Positions 12,501 to 23,075 of a stretch of DNA of 64,000 bases are shown here, in pieces. A program made the position numbers and the translations under genes. The stretch spans positions 248,001 through 312,000 of the forward strand of contig KV748269.1 of NCBI GenBank assembly GCA_001692895.1, written 5' to 3'. Every line of letters starts with the position of its first letter. Positions within the stretch are counted from its first letter, which is position 1. The stretch comes from Cenococcum geophilum 1.58. Taxonomy: Eukaryota > Ascomycota > Dothideomycetes > Gloniales > Gloniaceae. Under the pieces are notes generated by a model that saw only the letters and a program-made list of their open reading frames with translations, made no database searches and was not told the DNA's origin.

Positions 12501-13684
12501 TCTTTTATTCCTCGCAGTATACTATTATCCCTTTATATATATATATCTTCTACTAGTTAGGTTCCCTTTATTATATAATAACTCTAACCATTTTTATAAT
12601 CCCTCGCGAAATAACCCTATTTCCCGCAATTTATATAAGCTCTATCCTTAAACTATTAACTTTGCTATAGAGTTTGCCTAAACATCTTCTACTACTAAGA
12701 TCCCTAGTTTAGCCTTTACTCCTTAGTCCTATAATTACTAGATCCTTAACCTCTAGGTTTTTACGGTTTCTTACTCTATCTTTTATAGGCTTCTTTAGTA
12801 CCACTTAGGTCTATTAGCTCTGCGCTATACTATAGTTTCTAACTTAGCTTTAGTTAATACGTACTCTACGCCTTATATAACTATAGAACTCTATCCTAAC
12901 CTCTCTTAGTCTATTCTCTTTAGTAAATCTAATTATTAATCTTAATCGCTTAATTTATTAATTCCCTTAGGGTATTCATATCTTCTATTAGAATAATTAC
13001 GTCCTAGACTTTAGCCTTAAGTCCTTACTTATACTGTGCCATAAGCGCCCTATTATTTTACTTAACTTATATCGCTAGCGTCTGGAACTATATTGTGTAC
13101 TTAATTGCTAAGGTTTGTTATACAATGTCTTAGAGTTTTCTTTCTGCTATAGTTGTTAATTCCGGGTCTCCAAATATTTGCGTAAGTCGTTTTATAAATT
13201 CCTCCTAACTTAAGAATATAAATCGCACATCTTAATTAGTGGTTGTTATTCCGTTTATTTATATCTCTATAAAATAAGGTTTAAACTACTCTAGTGCTTT
13301 TCTTAATAAGAATAGTCCCGTATAGGCTATTTAATCTATAGGTATTAGTAGCTTTACCCCTTCTTATGAAACTTTAAAGTGCATTTGCATAAGAAATCCC
13401 TTAAGCTTCGACCTTTTTCCTAAGAATCTCTTAATAGATGGTAACTTAACCTTTACCGCTCTAATCCTATTAACCCTTTCTTCTAACGCTGCATTATTAG
13501 CCGTTAACTAGTTAATTACCTCTTATAGTTATTTAACCGTTATAGGTTACTGCAAGTTAGTATCTACTATACTAGTGTTACCTAACCTTAAAGTAGTTGC
13601 CGCCGTTAATGGCGTTATAGTGGCTGCTTTTAGTGGCATATTATTTAACTTCCTTTATTTAATACCGTAACTAGGTAGTAATTG

Positions 13685-14106
13685 TATAATGGAACCTTGT
13701 AGTAAGAACTATAATAGGCTCGTTAATAGGCTAGGTATATAGGTAATATAAACTAAAGTTAACAATAATAATAACTGGTAGAGTAGTTGCCTAATAGATT
13801 AACTCTAATTATATTCTAAGAATTACTATAAGGAAGGAACTATCTAGGTAGGGACTAAGGGTCCTTAAATACACAACCGTACTTCTATAAAATCCTTCTT
13901 ATATATAATATACGTGTGCTTTATCTGCTCTGTTACGGATTATATAGATCCCATAGATTATATAGATTACCCTATATAACCTCGGTTACTATTCCTCGTT
14001 ATATAGCTCTATCGGCTTTATTCTAAACTATGCTTATATTAACTAACTAGCTTCTTCTAACTCTTCCCTAAGTAGTTATAATATTGTACTTAAAGCGTCC
14101 GTAATA
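13685..14106 (-). repeat. gypsy-1 5' LTR (422 bp)
   Basis: Same length as 3,356-3,777. Starts TATAATGGAACC and ends CGTAATA, followed by the TGTAG target duplication. The element is sense on the minus strand, so gag begins to the left of this LTR. Confidence 0.9.
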
Positions 14107-14297
14107 TGTAGGCTATAGCAAAATAGGTATAAAAAAAAGGTAGGGCGACTAGTAGAAGATTTATACTTACTACCCCTATAAAGAGCAGGGGAATTATAGG
14201 CTACTAATAACAATAATAAGAAGGTAAAGATCCTTATAGAAAGGTTCTTCCCCTAACTAGCTCTAGCAAACCTTAGTAACATTATAGGTAAAATACT
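14107..14297 (+). mobile_element. Tad-like LINE, part 2
   Basis: Continues the LINE interrupted at 3,355. The plus strand near 14,225-14,290 translates like the region just before LINE RT (a KILIERFFP segment). It is interrupted by copia A; the last five bases ATACT (14,293-14,297) are that element's target duplication. Confidence 0.75.
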
Positions 14298-14568
14298 TAT
14301 TTATACTAACTTAATAGCACGAGTGAGTTAGATCCAGGGGTACGAAATATATATAGTATCATATACTCTTTTGGATAATAGTAACTATCAATTGTATAAA
14401 GCAGACTACGTAGTCTATATACTAATACGTCCTCCCCCTAATTAGTTAGTGCTTTATAAGTATACCAGACGCGTAAGTAAGTGGTTAGTGCACTGAACGC
14501 GTAAACGCGTACCTGGCGTACCGAGCGCGTAGGCACGCGGCTGGTATAATAGGTGCTATAATTATACA
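14298..14568 (-). repeat. copia A 3' LTR (271 bp)
   Basis: Starts TATTTATACTAAC, the RIP form of TGTTCGTACTAAC in the other LTR, and ends TTATACA. Equal in length to 20,395-20,665. Confidence 0.9.
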
Positions 14569-14804
14569 CTGGCGGTACTTAAAAAATGAAACCACCTATA
14601 TATAGCCTCCGTAATTGCTCTAATGGAACCGTAAAATAAAAATAAAAATATATAGGAAATAGAACTATAAGATACAAAGGAAGTATATAGGAAATCCCCC
14701 CCCCCTTAAGGTGCCTTTTGGGCTGCCTTCCAAACGGTGCTCCGAGCTAGTCATAAGTTAGATCTTAAGGGCCACCAAGGCGCTAGTGCTAAGCGAGCTA
14801 ATGG

Positions 14805-14833
14805 CGATTTTCCATCCCGGGGATGGAAAATCG
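14805..14833. other. 29-bp perfect palindrome (in copia A)
   Basis: A 14-bp arm starting CGATTTTCCATCCC is followed by one base and its exact reverse complement. Related palindromes occur at 28,121-28,149, 28,937-28,965 and 34,669-34,697. Flanking sequence (about 70 bp, including an AGCGAGCTAATGG side) is shared with copia B's LTRs in the opposite orientation relative to element sense. Function unknown. Confidence 0.8.
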
Positions 14834-17800
14834 TAATTAGTTAATTCGACTACCGTGGCAGAATAATAGGCCGTATAAGCCGTACGGCCTTCCAATGGGC
14901 CGTAGACGTACCGTAGATGCTTTGTCAGTCTCGTTCCACCTATTTTATAACTTCTAGGTTAAGCTTATTTGTGTTAATTAGGGTTTTAAGGGCTTAACAC
15001 GGCTTTGCCTTAGTTATAGCGTCTACTAAGTTATTTCCGCCGCTAATCTATTTAACTTTTATAATTTTACGTCGTTCGTAGGCCTAATATAAGCATATTA
15101 GGTCAACTATAAGCCCCTTCTCTTATGTCGTACCTAGTTTAACTAGGCAGTTGTAGAGGGACTTTAAATCGGTGTATAAAACTAGGGGTAACTACTTCAG
15201 TTATAGAATCTTCTGGACCGTTAATTTAATTGCGGCTGCTATATTAAATCTATAAGCTAATATATATAGTTTAGAAGCTAGTATACTGTGGGTTACTTAT
15301 TTGCACTTAATTAAAGACCAATACAGTATATTTGCGTCCTAATTATAGTCTATAAGTATAATTACAAAGCCGATTTGTAATAATAGGTCTTTATTATTAG
15401 TAAAGGAGGCGTCCGTAAATGCTAGTAAGCTAAGGGAACTTAGGTTTAGTAGTATAAAAGTAAGTCCCCTTGCTGCATTATTAATTTGCCACTAAATACG
15501 CTTATTAAGCTGCTTAATATTTTCTTCTTGCGGATCTACTACTTGGGCCACAAAAGATAAATTATAGGCAGATTTGGGTTAGCAAACTGTGGCAATATAG
15601 GCACCTCTTATATGCTATGCAGCGTATTAGTCCTTTGTATTTACGGTCTTACGGGTCTCTTTACGGGAGCTGGTAAGGTCTGTAGGCTTTACTATAACGG
15701 GCTTTAGGTTTTAAGCTTGGCGTTCCTAAGTCAGCTTAATTAGGTTACCCTTTTATATAATTAGGCCTTTATTAAACTTAATCGGATTCTGCTTAGTTAA
15801 CTACTCTTACAGCTTTACTAAGAACTTAGCCTTTTATAGTTTAGTTTCTTTAGCGTTTATAAAGGTCTGGTTTACTAGGAATAGGGTATTGTCTGTTTAG
15901 AGTCTAATAATACTAAGGCCGTTTGATGGGCTGTATAGGAGGCAGGGGTCGTAGGTTAACTGTTTTATTTTAAGTTTACTAACGTAGTGCTGGTAGTATA
16001 TCTTAAACCAATGGTTTTTAGCTTCTGGTACTCCGTAAAGGGGTTTTATAACCCGTAAAATTGTTCCTAGTTATAGGTTAAGCTCGTAGGGTGGTCGTAT
16101 AAAGATGTCTCTGCTTAGGTAGATATTAGACTACATATAGGCTTGCGAGATGTCCCGTAAGTAAAGGGTTATAGGTTTAATTTGCTGTAGTCTAGGCGTA
16201 AGTGCAAGTATAATCCGTTGACTAACTTGTTAAATTGTAGGCGATTACGTAAGGACTAGGTCTTTTCCCTAGTCGTTATAAGCTTATATAATAAGCCTTA
16301 ATTTCTTAAAGGCTTTATTAGTACTAGGGTGCTTAATCTTGTTAATAAAGCGTAAGTTGAATATACGGACGCCTTGCGGAATATCTTTTTCCGTTATAAC
16401 CGCAAAGACGCCCTTTTTAAGTAGTCCGTTAATCTCTTTGCGTTATAAGTCTGTAAAAGGGGTTTCCTGTATTAGGACTAATATATCCGTAGGCGGAGAT
16501 TACCTTGCGGATATTCCTGCGGAGGTTAGGTAATTTTCTATTATGGGGTTCTTAGTTACGGGGTGCTTTTAGGGGCGTCCTCGACTACGTTTTACGGCAG
16601 GTTTAGCGGGTTTAGTAGGTTTGCGGGGGACTTCTATAGTAGGTATAAATGCTTCCAGTTTATCTAATTTAGCAGTCGCTTCTAGTTTGTCTAGTTTAAC
16701 ATTATAGGTATTTTCGGGCCGAAAGTAGGGTTTTACGGACGTGCTTCTAAAGCTAGTTGGTCCGCTAGAGAGTTATATATAGTATATTTCGTCTTCTATA
16801 GCTAGTAAACAATAAGGTCCTATCTAATTGCCGCTCTTACGCCATATAAGGACTTCAGAATTAAGCGGGAGGTTATATACTAAGGTTGTATTAGGTCCGT
16901 TACGGTAGTATAGGGCATTATTGACAGTTTATTTGGCCCGTAGCTTGACTACCTTGGCCATCGCCTTCTATATTATAGCTGCTTATTTTATAATAGACGG
17001 GGTAGGGGGGCCTAGGTTGCTTATCCTTAGGTAGGCTCTATAAACTAAAAGGGTGGGTACTAGTCCGTCAGGGCCAGCGGTGTTATTAATAGCTTTTACG
17101 GCCATCTATAAAGCTAGTTCCTTTTAGATGTCCTTACACTCGTCCGTAATAATCTAGTAAGCTCTCTATAGAGCTAGGCAAGCTCGCTTAATAAGCCTAA
17201 TAGACTAGTACGCCTTAACTGGAACAGCCTTTGTTAATATAGCCATGGCCGTAGCATACTGCTAAAATTCCTTACTAATGAAGTTTCTACTAGTGTCGTA
17301 GGTAATATATTGCGGAGGTCCGACGTATATATCGATCTAGCAGGTCCGTAAAATATCCTAAGTATATTTTATAGATATATTTTGCAACTAACGGGCGGCT
17401 TAATAGTGGGTTACCTCGTCGATTATATGTAATACTAGACTGCCGTTAATGTACATAATGTCCACGTATACTAAGTAGTTAAAGTTAAGGTCCTTATAAA
17501 GGGTGAACTTAAATCGGCCTAGGGAACGTCCGTATTTCTGGCAGAAGGAGTAGTATTTAGTTAGGTAATTAACTGCCTTCCTGTTAACGTCGTCGTGTCT
17601 AAAGCGTTTAAGGACTCTATATAGCTTTTCGGCTAACGGGTGGCCGAAACAATAGTGTAGACGGTGGATCTCTATACTAGTAAGGTAGCACGGGTTATAG
17701 TCGAAAGATTCCTAAATGTAGTTCTGTAAAGTCTCTCCCTATATAAGGAACGGGTGTCTAAATCGTCGTGTAATTGGTAGGGTGATATACTTACTTTCTA

Positions 17801-20394
17801 GGGCAGTTGCGGGGCCAATTAAGGTGTCCGTAACATTATTATAGTATACCTATAACTTGTCTATGTCTATAAAATAGAGTAGGAAGGGGGTATCCGCTTT
17901 TACTATGTGGAAGTTAACTAGGCTAATTAGAGTCTTAACTTTAACTAATCCAATTAATACGGTTAAGCCGACGCTGAATTAGACGTTTACGGCCCCAGTT
18001 TACGTAATATTAATATCCGTATTGTTATTTGTGGTGGTCCTATATATAAGGTATTATCCGTAGCCCGCGGTAGACTTCTTTAAGGCACCTATATCGATTA
18101 TAATACTGTAGAATTCTTTAGAGGTATAGCGTTCTATAGTAATATATACAAATAGGTCCTGTTTATAGTCCGTAACGTCTATAATAGGTCTAGCGGGTAT
18201 ACTTACAGATTGGTTTTTAGGTGCAATTAAGTGTATAAATAAGCGGTCGGCTAGTACGGTTATAATATTAAAGGCTTAGCTGTCTGTAAAAGGTCTAAAA
18301 GTAGTTAGGAACGTCTCTAAGGTCTCCTATTCCTAATTATTTAGGTTAAAGTCAATTATAAGGGCTTCTATTGACTTATTAGGGGGCTCCTCTTCTTCCT
18401 CTCCTTTATATTCTAAGATAAACTGGTTAATCCATTTATTAAATCTCTTCTTAGACCTATTACGTTCTTTCTAGGTATGCCTTATAGACTAATATCCTTC
18501 CTTACTATATACGAAGCATTTCTAGCTTATTTGTTTGCGGGGGTATACTTTTATACGGGAGTTGCTACGGGGGTTATAAGTGGGACTTAGTTGGTACGGG
18601 TGCTGCTAGCAGTAACAGCGGTCCGTAAAGTAGACGTCTAAGTCTGTTTACGGATATTAAATATCTATAGTAAAGGCTTAAGTGCTGCCTGGTGGGTTTA
18701 AGACTTTATACATTATAATAGAGGAGCGTAGATTATTAATAAGGCCAGCTAAGGTATCTGTAGGCTTATAGTAGGTATATTTATAGGGCTCTACTTCCTG
18801 GTAAGCCGTAATAAGTTTGTTGTACAGGAAGTCGTCTATTTAAAGCTTAGCGTTAAGGCCGTGCTATAGGTGCCGGAGGTCTTTAATAAGAATTTGTAGG
18901 CACTTTATAGTCGATTTTTTAGTATTCTTGTTAATTACGGTCCGTAGCTTAGTCGCATTTCATTAGGTAAGGTTATTACGCCTATATTCCGGTCCTTTAA
19001 AGTAGTTACAGGTAGCTTTATATAGCTTATTAAAGGGAACACCGAGGGGGTTGCTCTTAAGGTTAGTATAGTAGTGGTTAAGTGCTAGGCCGCGCAGCAT
19101 AGTAGAGTAGGCTTAGCTAAACTCCTATTTAGGAATATCGGCCTTCTAATAGAGGTCCGTAAAGATAGTCAGTTTAAAATTAAAGTTGTCGTTTTCACTG
19201 CTATACTTAGATTTGTTAGTATAGAGCTTAGCTAGGTTAGCTAGCTCCTTACCATAGGTCTTTACTTAGGTAGGTTGCGGATCTATAACTTACGGATCTA
19301 GGGCTTGCGGATATATAGCTTGCGGATATATAGTTTGCAGATATATAGCTTACGGATCTGTAACTTAAATAATAGGGGTAATTTAGTCCGTATTTTGGTC
19401 TACGGGGGTATTATAGTCCGTAATTTAGGTTGCGGGGGTATTGCGGTCCGTAACTTAAGTACTAGGTATACTTTAGCCCATAAGATTAATTCTAAAACTG
19501 CTTAGGTTTGTAGGACGAATTTGGTTAAGTGGGTTAGGTATAAGGCTAGCAATTATATTAAGTTTAGAAGAAGTAAAGAGTTCCTTAGTTTCTTAGAACT
19601 GGTTTAGGATTTCCTCTTTAGTCTATTTCGTTTGGTCCTTTTTGTGTATTATATTGTATAAGGACTATATAATAGTAACTCGTTTATTCCTTTTAACCCA
19701 TATACCTTGGTCATATAAGAGGGTCCATAGGTTATAGATGGTAGTAGGGTTATATGCTTTAAAGATAGCTTCTATAAAGTCCGCGAAGTCTTTTTGGTAT
19801 TACTCCTATAGGTCGACGTTTATAAGCTTAAAATATTCGTATTTAAGAACTTTGAATTTAATGTAGTTGTTGACGTCAGGTATGGACGTGAGATCGCCTC
19901 CCTACCTCTACTTTTCCTAACCTTTATCGACTTGCTTTCTTAGGTCTGCCATACTTTATTGTATAGTGTAGTACATAGTAGGTAAGAGGGGTCTTATAGT
20001 GGTCCGTAAAGGCGGTTGGCGGGTCCGTAATAGTTCGCGGAAGGGTAAGAGGTTTTATAACAGTCCGTAAAGTAATTAACGGGTCTATAACGGTTTGTAG
20101 AAGGGTAAGGGGTCTCTATAAGGGGTCTGAAAAGAGGTCGGGGGAGGTATAGTAGGAATAGGGGTTTAAGGTTTAAGGGTAGGGGTTCTATATAGGTCTG
20201 TATTCGCGTCTATTATACTTCTAGTAAACTGTACTAAGACTTAAATAAGTATATAGAGTTAGAGATAAGTCTGTAATCCCCGACTTCTAACCTTCTAATA
20301 GGTTATACTAGGAGTCTAAACGGGTAGTCGCTGTCGTGTATCTCTTAGTGGGAGGTATTAAGTGATTGCTAATCTGTGCGCGCTTACTAATTAG

Positions 20395-20665
20395 TGTTCG
20401 TACTAACTTAATAGCACGAGTGAGTTAGATCTAGGGGCACGAAATACGTGTAGTATCATATACTCTTTTAGATAATAGTGACTGTCGATTATATAAAGCA
20501 GACTATGTAGTCTATATACTAATACGTCCTCCCCCTAATTAGTTAGTGCTTTATAAGTGCACTAGACGCGTAAGCAAGTGGTTAGTATACCGAACGTATA
20601 AACGCGTACCTGGCGTACCAAGCGCGTAGGCACGCGGCTGGTACGACAGGTGCTGTAATTATACA
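20395..20665 (-). repeat. copia A 5' LTR (271 bp)
   Basis: Starts TGTTCGTACTAAC and ends TTATACA, then ATACT. Immediately to its left is CGCGCTTACTAATTAG, the reverse complement of the primer-site-like CTAATTAGTAAGCGCG that follows the 5' LTR in all three copias here. Confidence 0.9.
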
Positions 20666-22900
20666 ATACTAGTAACTTGCCTATAGGTTGACAGCGATAT
20701 AATAATAAAGGAAATGGCTAGAACTATTAGCCGCCTTTTAAATAATATAGTACTAGGACTAGATGGGATTTTAAATAAGGCCTTAAAGACCTGTAGACTA
20801 TTTATAACACCCTAGCTTATAGATATAGCTAGAGTATATTTTACTATAGGCTACTACCCATAACTTAGAAGATTTATAATAACGGTTATTTTATAAAAAG
20901 AAGGTAAAGTAGATTACTTAATCCTAGGAAGCTACCACCCTATTGCCTTAAAAAACACCCTTAATAAGATCTTAGAAAAGGTAATAGCGGACTATATAGT
21001 AGATATGGCTAAGAAATACGCCCTATTACTATAGAGCTAAATAGGGGCAAGAAAAAACCGCTTAACACTATTAGTACTTATACTACTTACTACTACCATT
21101 AAATCTGCATAGGCGATATAAAGGGACTTTATAGTATTAATGCTCAGCCTAGATATTAGTAGCGCCTATAATAACGTACCCTATAAGCATCTCCTATATC
21201 TCCTTAGGGCAAAAGGCTTCCTAAAATAGATTATATAATTTATTTAAGGGTTTATAGGTTAGAAAGAAATATTACTANTCTTTANCNGATACTANAGCCC
21301 NCCTATTATAGTTANAANAGNAATACTATAANNATTACCCCTNTCGCCTATACTCTTCCTTTTCTTTATAAGCAACCTACTTAACTCCTTTAAGGAAGGG
21401 GCGACCTAGGGGATAGGCTTCGTTAATAATATAAACCTAATTATATATGGGCTAATAGCCGTAAAGAATTACAGAATATTAGAGAAAGCTTATAATACCT
21501 ATATAGAATAGGCAAGACGATATAGAGTCTAATTCTTACTAGAGAAATACCAGCTAATCTATTTTATAAAAAAAATGCAACTAATCTGCAGATCTTTAGT
21601 ATATAATTTATATCTAAGGCTTTAGGGGTTAACCAGTTTAGGGCCTAAGGGTATTAGGAGTATAGGTAGATAGTAAGCTCTAGTAAAGTATATATATAGT
21701 ATAAGCGGCCTATAAGGGCTAAGTATAGTACATTATATTATCTAGGATTGTTAATTTTATATAGGGTCTATACTTTTAGAGGTTACGCCTACTATATATA
21801 GTAGTTATCTAGCTAACCATAACGTATAGGTCTAGTATTTAGGCCATTAGAGAATCTATAAAAGGCCCTTTTAAGTCACTCCTTAAACCACTCTAAAAGG
21901 TTTAAACAGCCTACCTTTAAAGTATAATAGGCGGATATAAGCGAACGGCCATAGCACTGCTTAAGAAGGAAGCCAATATCCCCCCCCTATAACTATATAT
22001 TAAAGCCGCTGCAATATAAAGGGCGTAAAATAAACGTAACTTTAATATTATAAAGTATATTAAGATATGCCTAAATAAACTATAGAGGGATTTTAGGGCG
22101 CCTTATAGGAGAACAAACTAATAACCCTAAAGTAGGGAAGATATATTAGAGAAATAGGTAAAGAAAGCAGAAGAAAAATAGTGCTGCTTTAGGGCCCAGG
22201 CCTATATAGAGGAGGAAGGAAGACGCGTAAGAGGCTAGTAAAGATAATAGTAAGAGAGAGAAAGGAGCTAAAGTAGAGTATAAAAGAACGCTAGGAAACT
22301 ATCTACCATAATATAATACTAGTTAGACTAACGCTAGAGAGGTATATAGGAGTTAAAGGTATAAAGGCTAACTAAGGTAAAAGGAACCTAAGCCGTAGCA
22401 TGGTTAACGCTATAAGGGGTAAATACTTTAGGGCTCTAAGAAGGCCTAATAAAGGCAGAAAATATAATAGCAATACTCTTAAGAATAGAAATAATAGGAC
22501 TAAAAGACTGGCTCTACTAGGTAAGTATCCTAGTAGGTAGCCTAAGATATAAATATAGCTAGCTAAGACAGATACTAAAACACGTAATACTATTATACCC
22601 CTTACGCACTAACTAAGAAGTAATGCTCTTAGTAGCTAGCATAGAGAACTATAATATACTACTCTTAATATAAAAAGGCCTTAAGGCAGTTACCTAGTGG
22701 CTTATTAGCTAAAATATACTAAACCAGTTTTAGGTTATAAAGGAAATAGTAATAAAGGGCAAGAGGGTGAGCAATGGGCGCCCCCTGATAACTCTATAGT
22801 AGTAGAGTAAAGTTTATAATATTAGCGCGTTTATAGGTTTATTATAGCAGCAGTAGTTTCTAAAGAGGTTAAAAAGTAAGGTAGTAGGAGCACTATAGGT
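20666..22900 (+). mobile_element. Tad-like LINE, part 3 (reverse transcriptase and RNase H), RIP-degraded
   Basis: Resumes after copia A. The plus strand near 20,725-20,790 reads like the LINE RT start (RLLNNIVLGLDGILNKAL; family PNGKAPGPDGIPNEAL). At about 21,145-21,190 there is LSLDISSAYNNV, and near 21,420 VNNINLI, a RIP-decayed [VA]DDI catalytic block. RNase H-like sequence follows. Undetermined bases cluster at about 21,278-21,343. Together with parts 1 and 2 it gives one element of roughly 3.6 kb. The 3' limit is uncertain. Confidence 0.8.
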
Positions 22901-22904
22901 GACT

Positions 22905-23075
22905 TATAGGCGCCTTATAGGCGAGTCCTAAAAGGTAGGGAGATAGATTATAGGGTTTTCTTAAATAGAGTTTTCTCCCTATATATATATATAAGGAGTA
23001 GTCCGCGTAGGCCTAATAGGGATCTAAATCAGACGTTAAGTAATAAATTATTATTAATTCTTTTAATAAAGTACT
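22905..23075 (+). repeat. LTR-like end related to the LTR of the gypsy at the right window edge
   Basis: The stretch with GCGTAGGCCTAATAGGGATC, then TCAGACGTTAA and AATTCTTTTA, aligns with about 58,920-59,010, the 5' LTR end of gypsy-4. It precedes minus-strand gypsy sequence, so it is probably a solo or truncated LTR. Limits approximate. Confidence 0.5.

Larger units (their letters stand above)
3778..13684 (-). pseudogene. gypsy-1 gag-pol remnant
   Basis: Minus-strand order from right to left is gag (about 12,900-13,650), a zinc knuckle, protease region, RT, RNase H, integrase and the integrase C-terminal region (about 4,500-4,700). The zinc knuckle is near 12,585-12,640 and reads NCGK-stop-GYFARDY, a decayed CxxCGxxGHxxxxC. 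RT is split: the KNGKL-RLC block lies at 9,940-9,990, and the remainder continues from 6,986 downward beyond R1. Stops mostly replace Trp and Gln codons, as RIP predicts. No frame exceeds about 70 codons. Confidence 0.8.
3356..14106 (-). mobile_element. gypsy-1: complete Ty3/Gypsy LTR retrotransposon (RIP-inactivated), hosting R1
   Basis: The element has two 422-bp LTRs. Flanking 5-mers TGTGG (3,351-3,355) and TGTAG (14,107-14,111) are the target duplication, one transition apart. It is sense on the minus strand, so the 5' LTR is the right-hand one. Removing the nested R1 element (6,987-9,829) leaves about 7.9 kb, normal for Gypsy. It sits inside the LINE, which continues on both sides. Confidence 0.9.
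14298..20665 (-). mobile_element. copia A: complete Ty1/Copia LTR retrotransposon (RIP-inactivated)
   Basis: Two 271-bp LTRs are flanked by a perfect ATACT duplication (14,293-14,297 and 20,666-20,670). It is sense on the minus strand. The C-terminal RNase H block (ADAMTK-like) lies near 15,010-15,050. The RT motif near 15,880-15,910 decodes as a decayed QTDD rather than YVDD. The gag end is at the right (about 19,500-20,390). Stops are frequent throughout. A 29-bp palindrome sits in the 3' untranslated part (14,805-14,833), and a C-run lies at about 14,697. Confidence 0.88.

Noticed and set aside
16339-16533. Short frames of 60-75 codons scattered through the copia and gypsy elements (e.g. 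16,339, 29,279, 32,207, 57,307, 60,926)
   Set aside because: Most are out of register or on the wrong strand relative to readable element proteins, or are short survivors between RIP stops; none is a complete gene.
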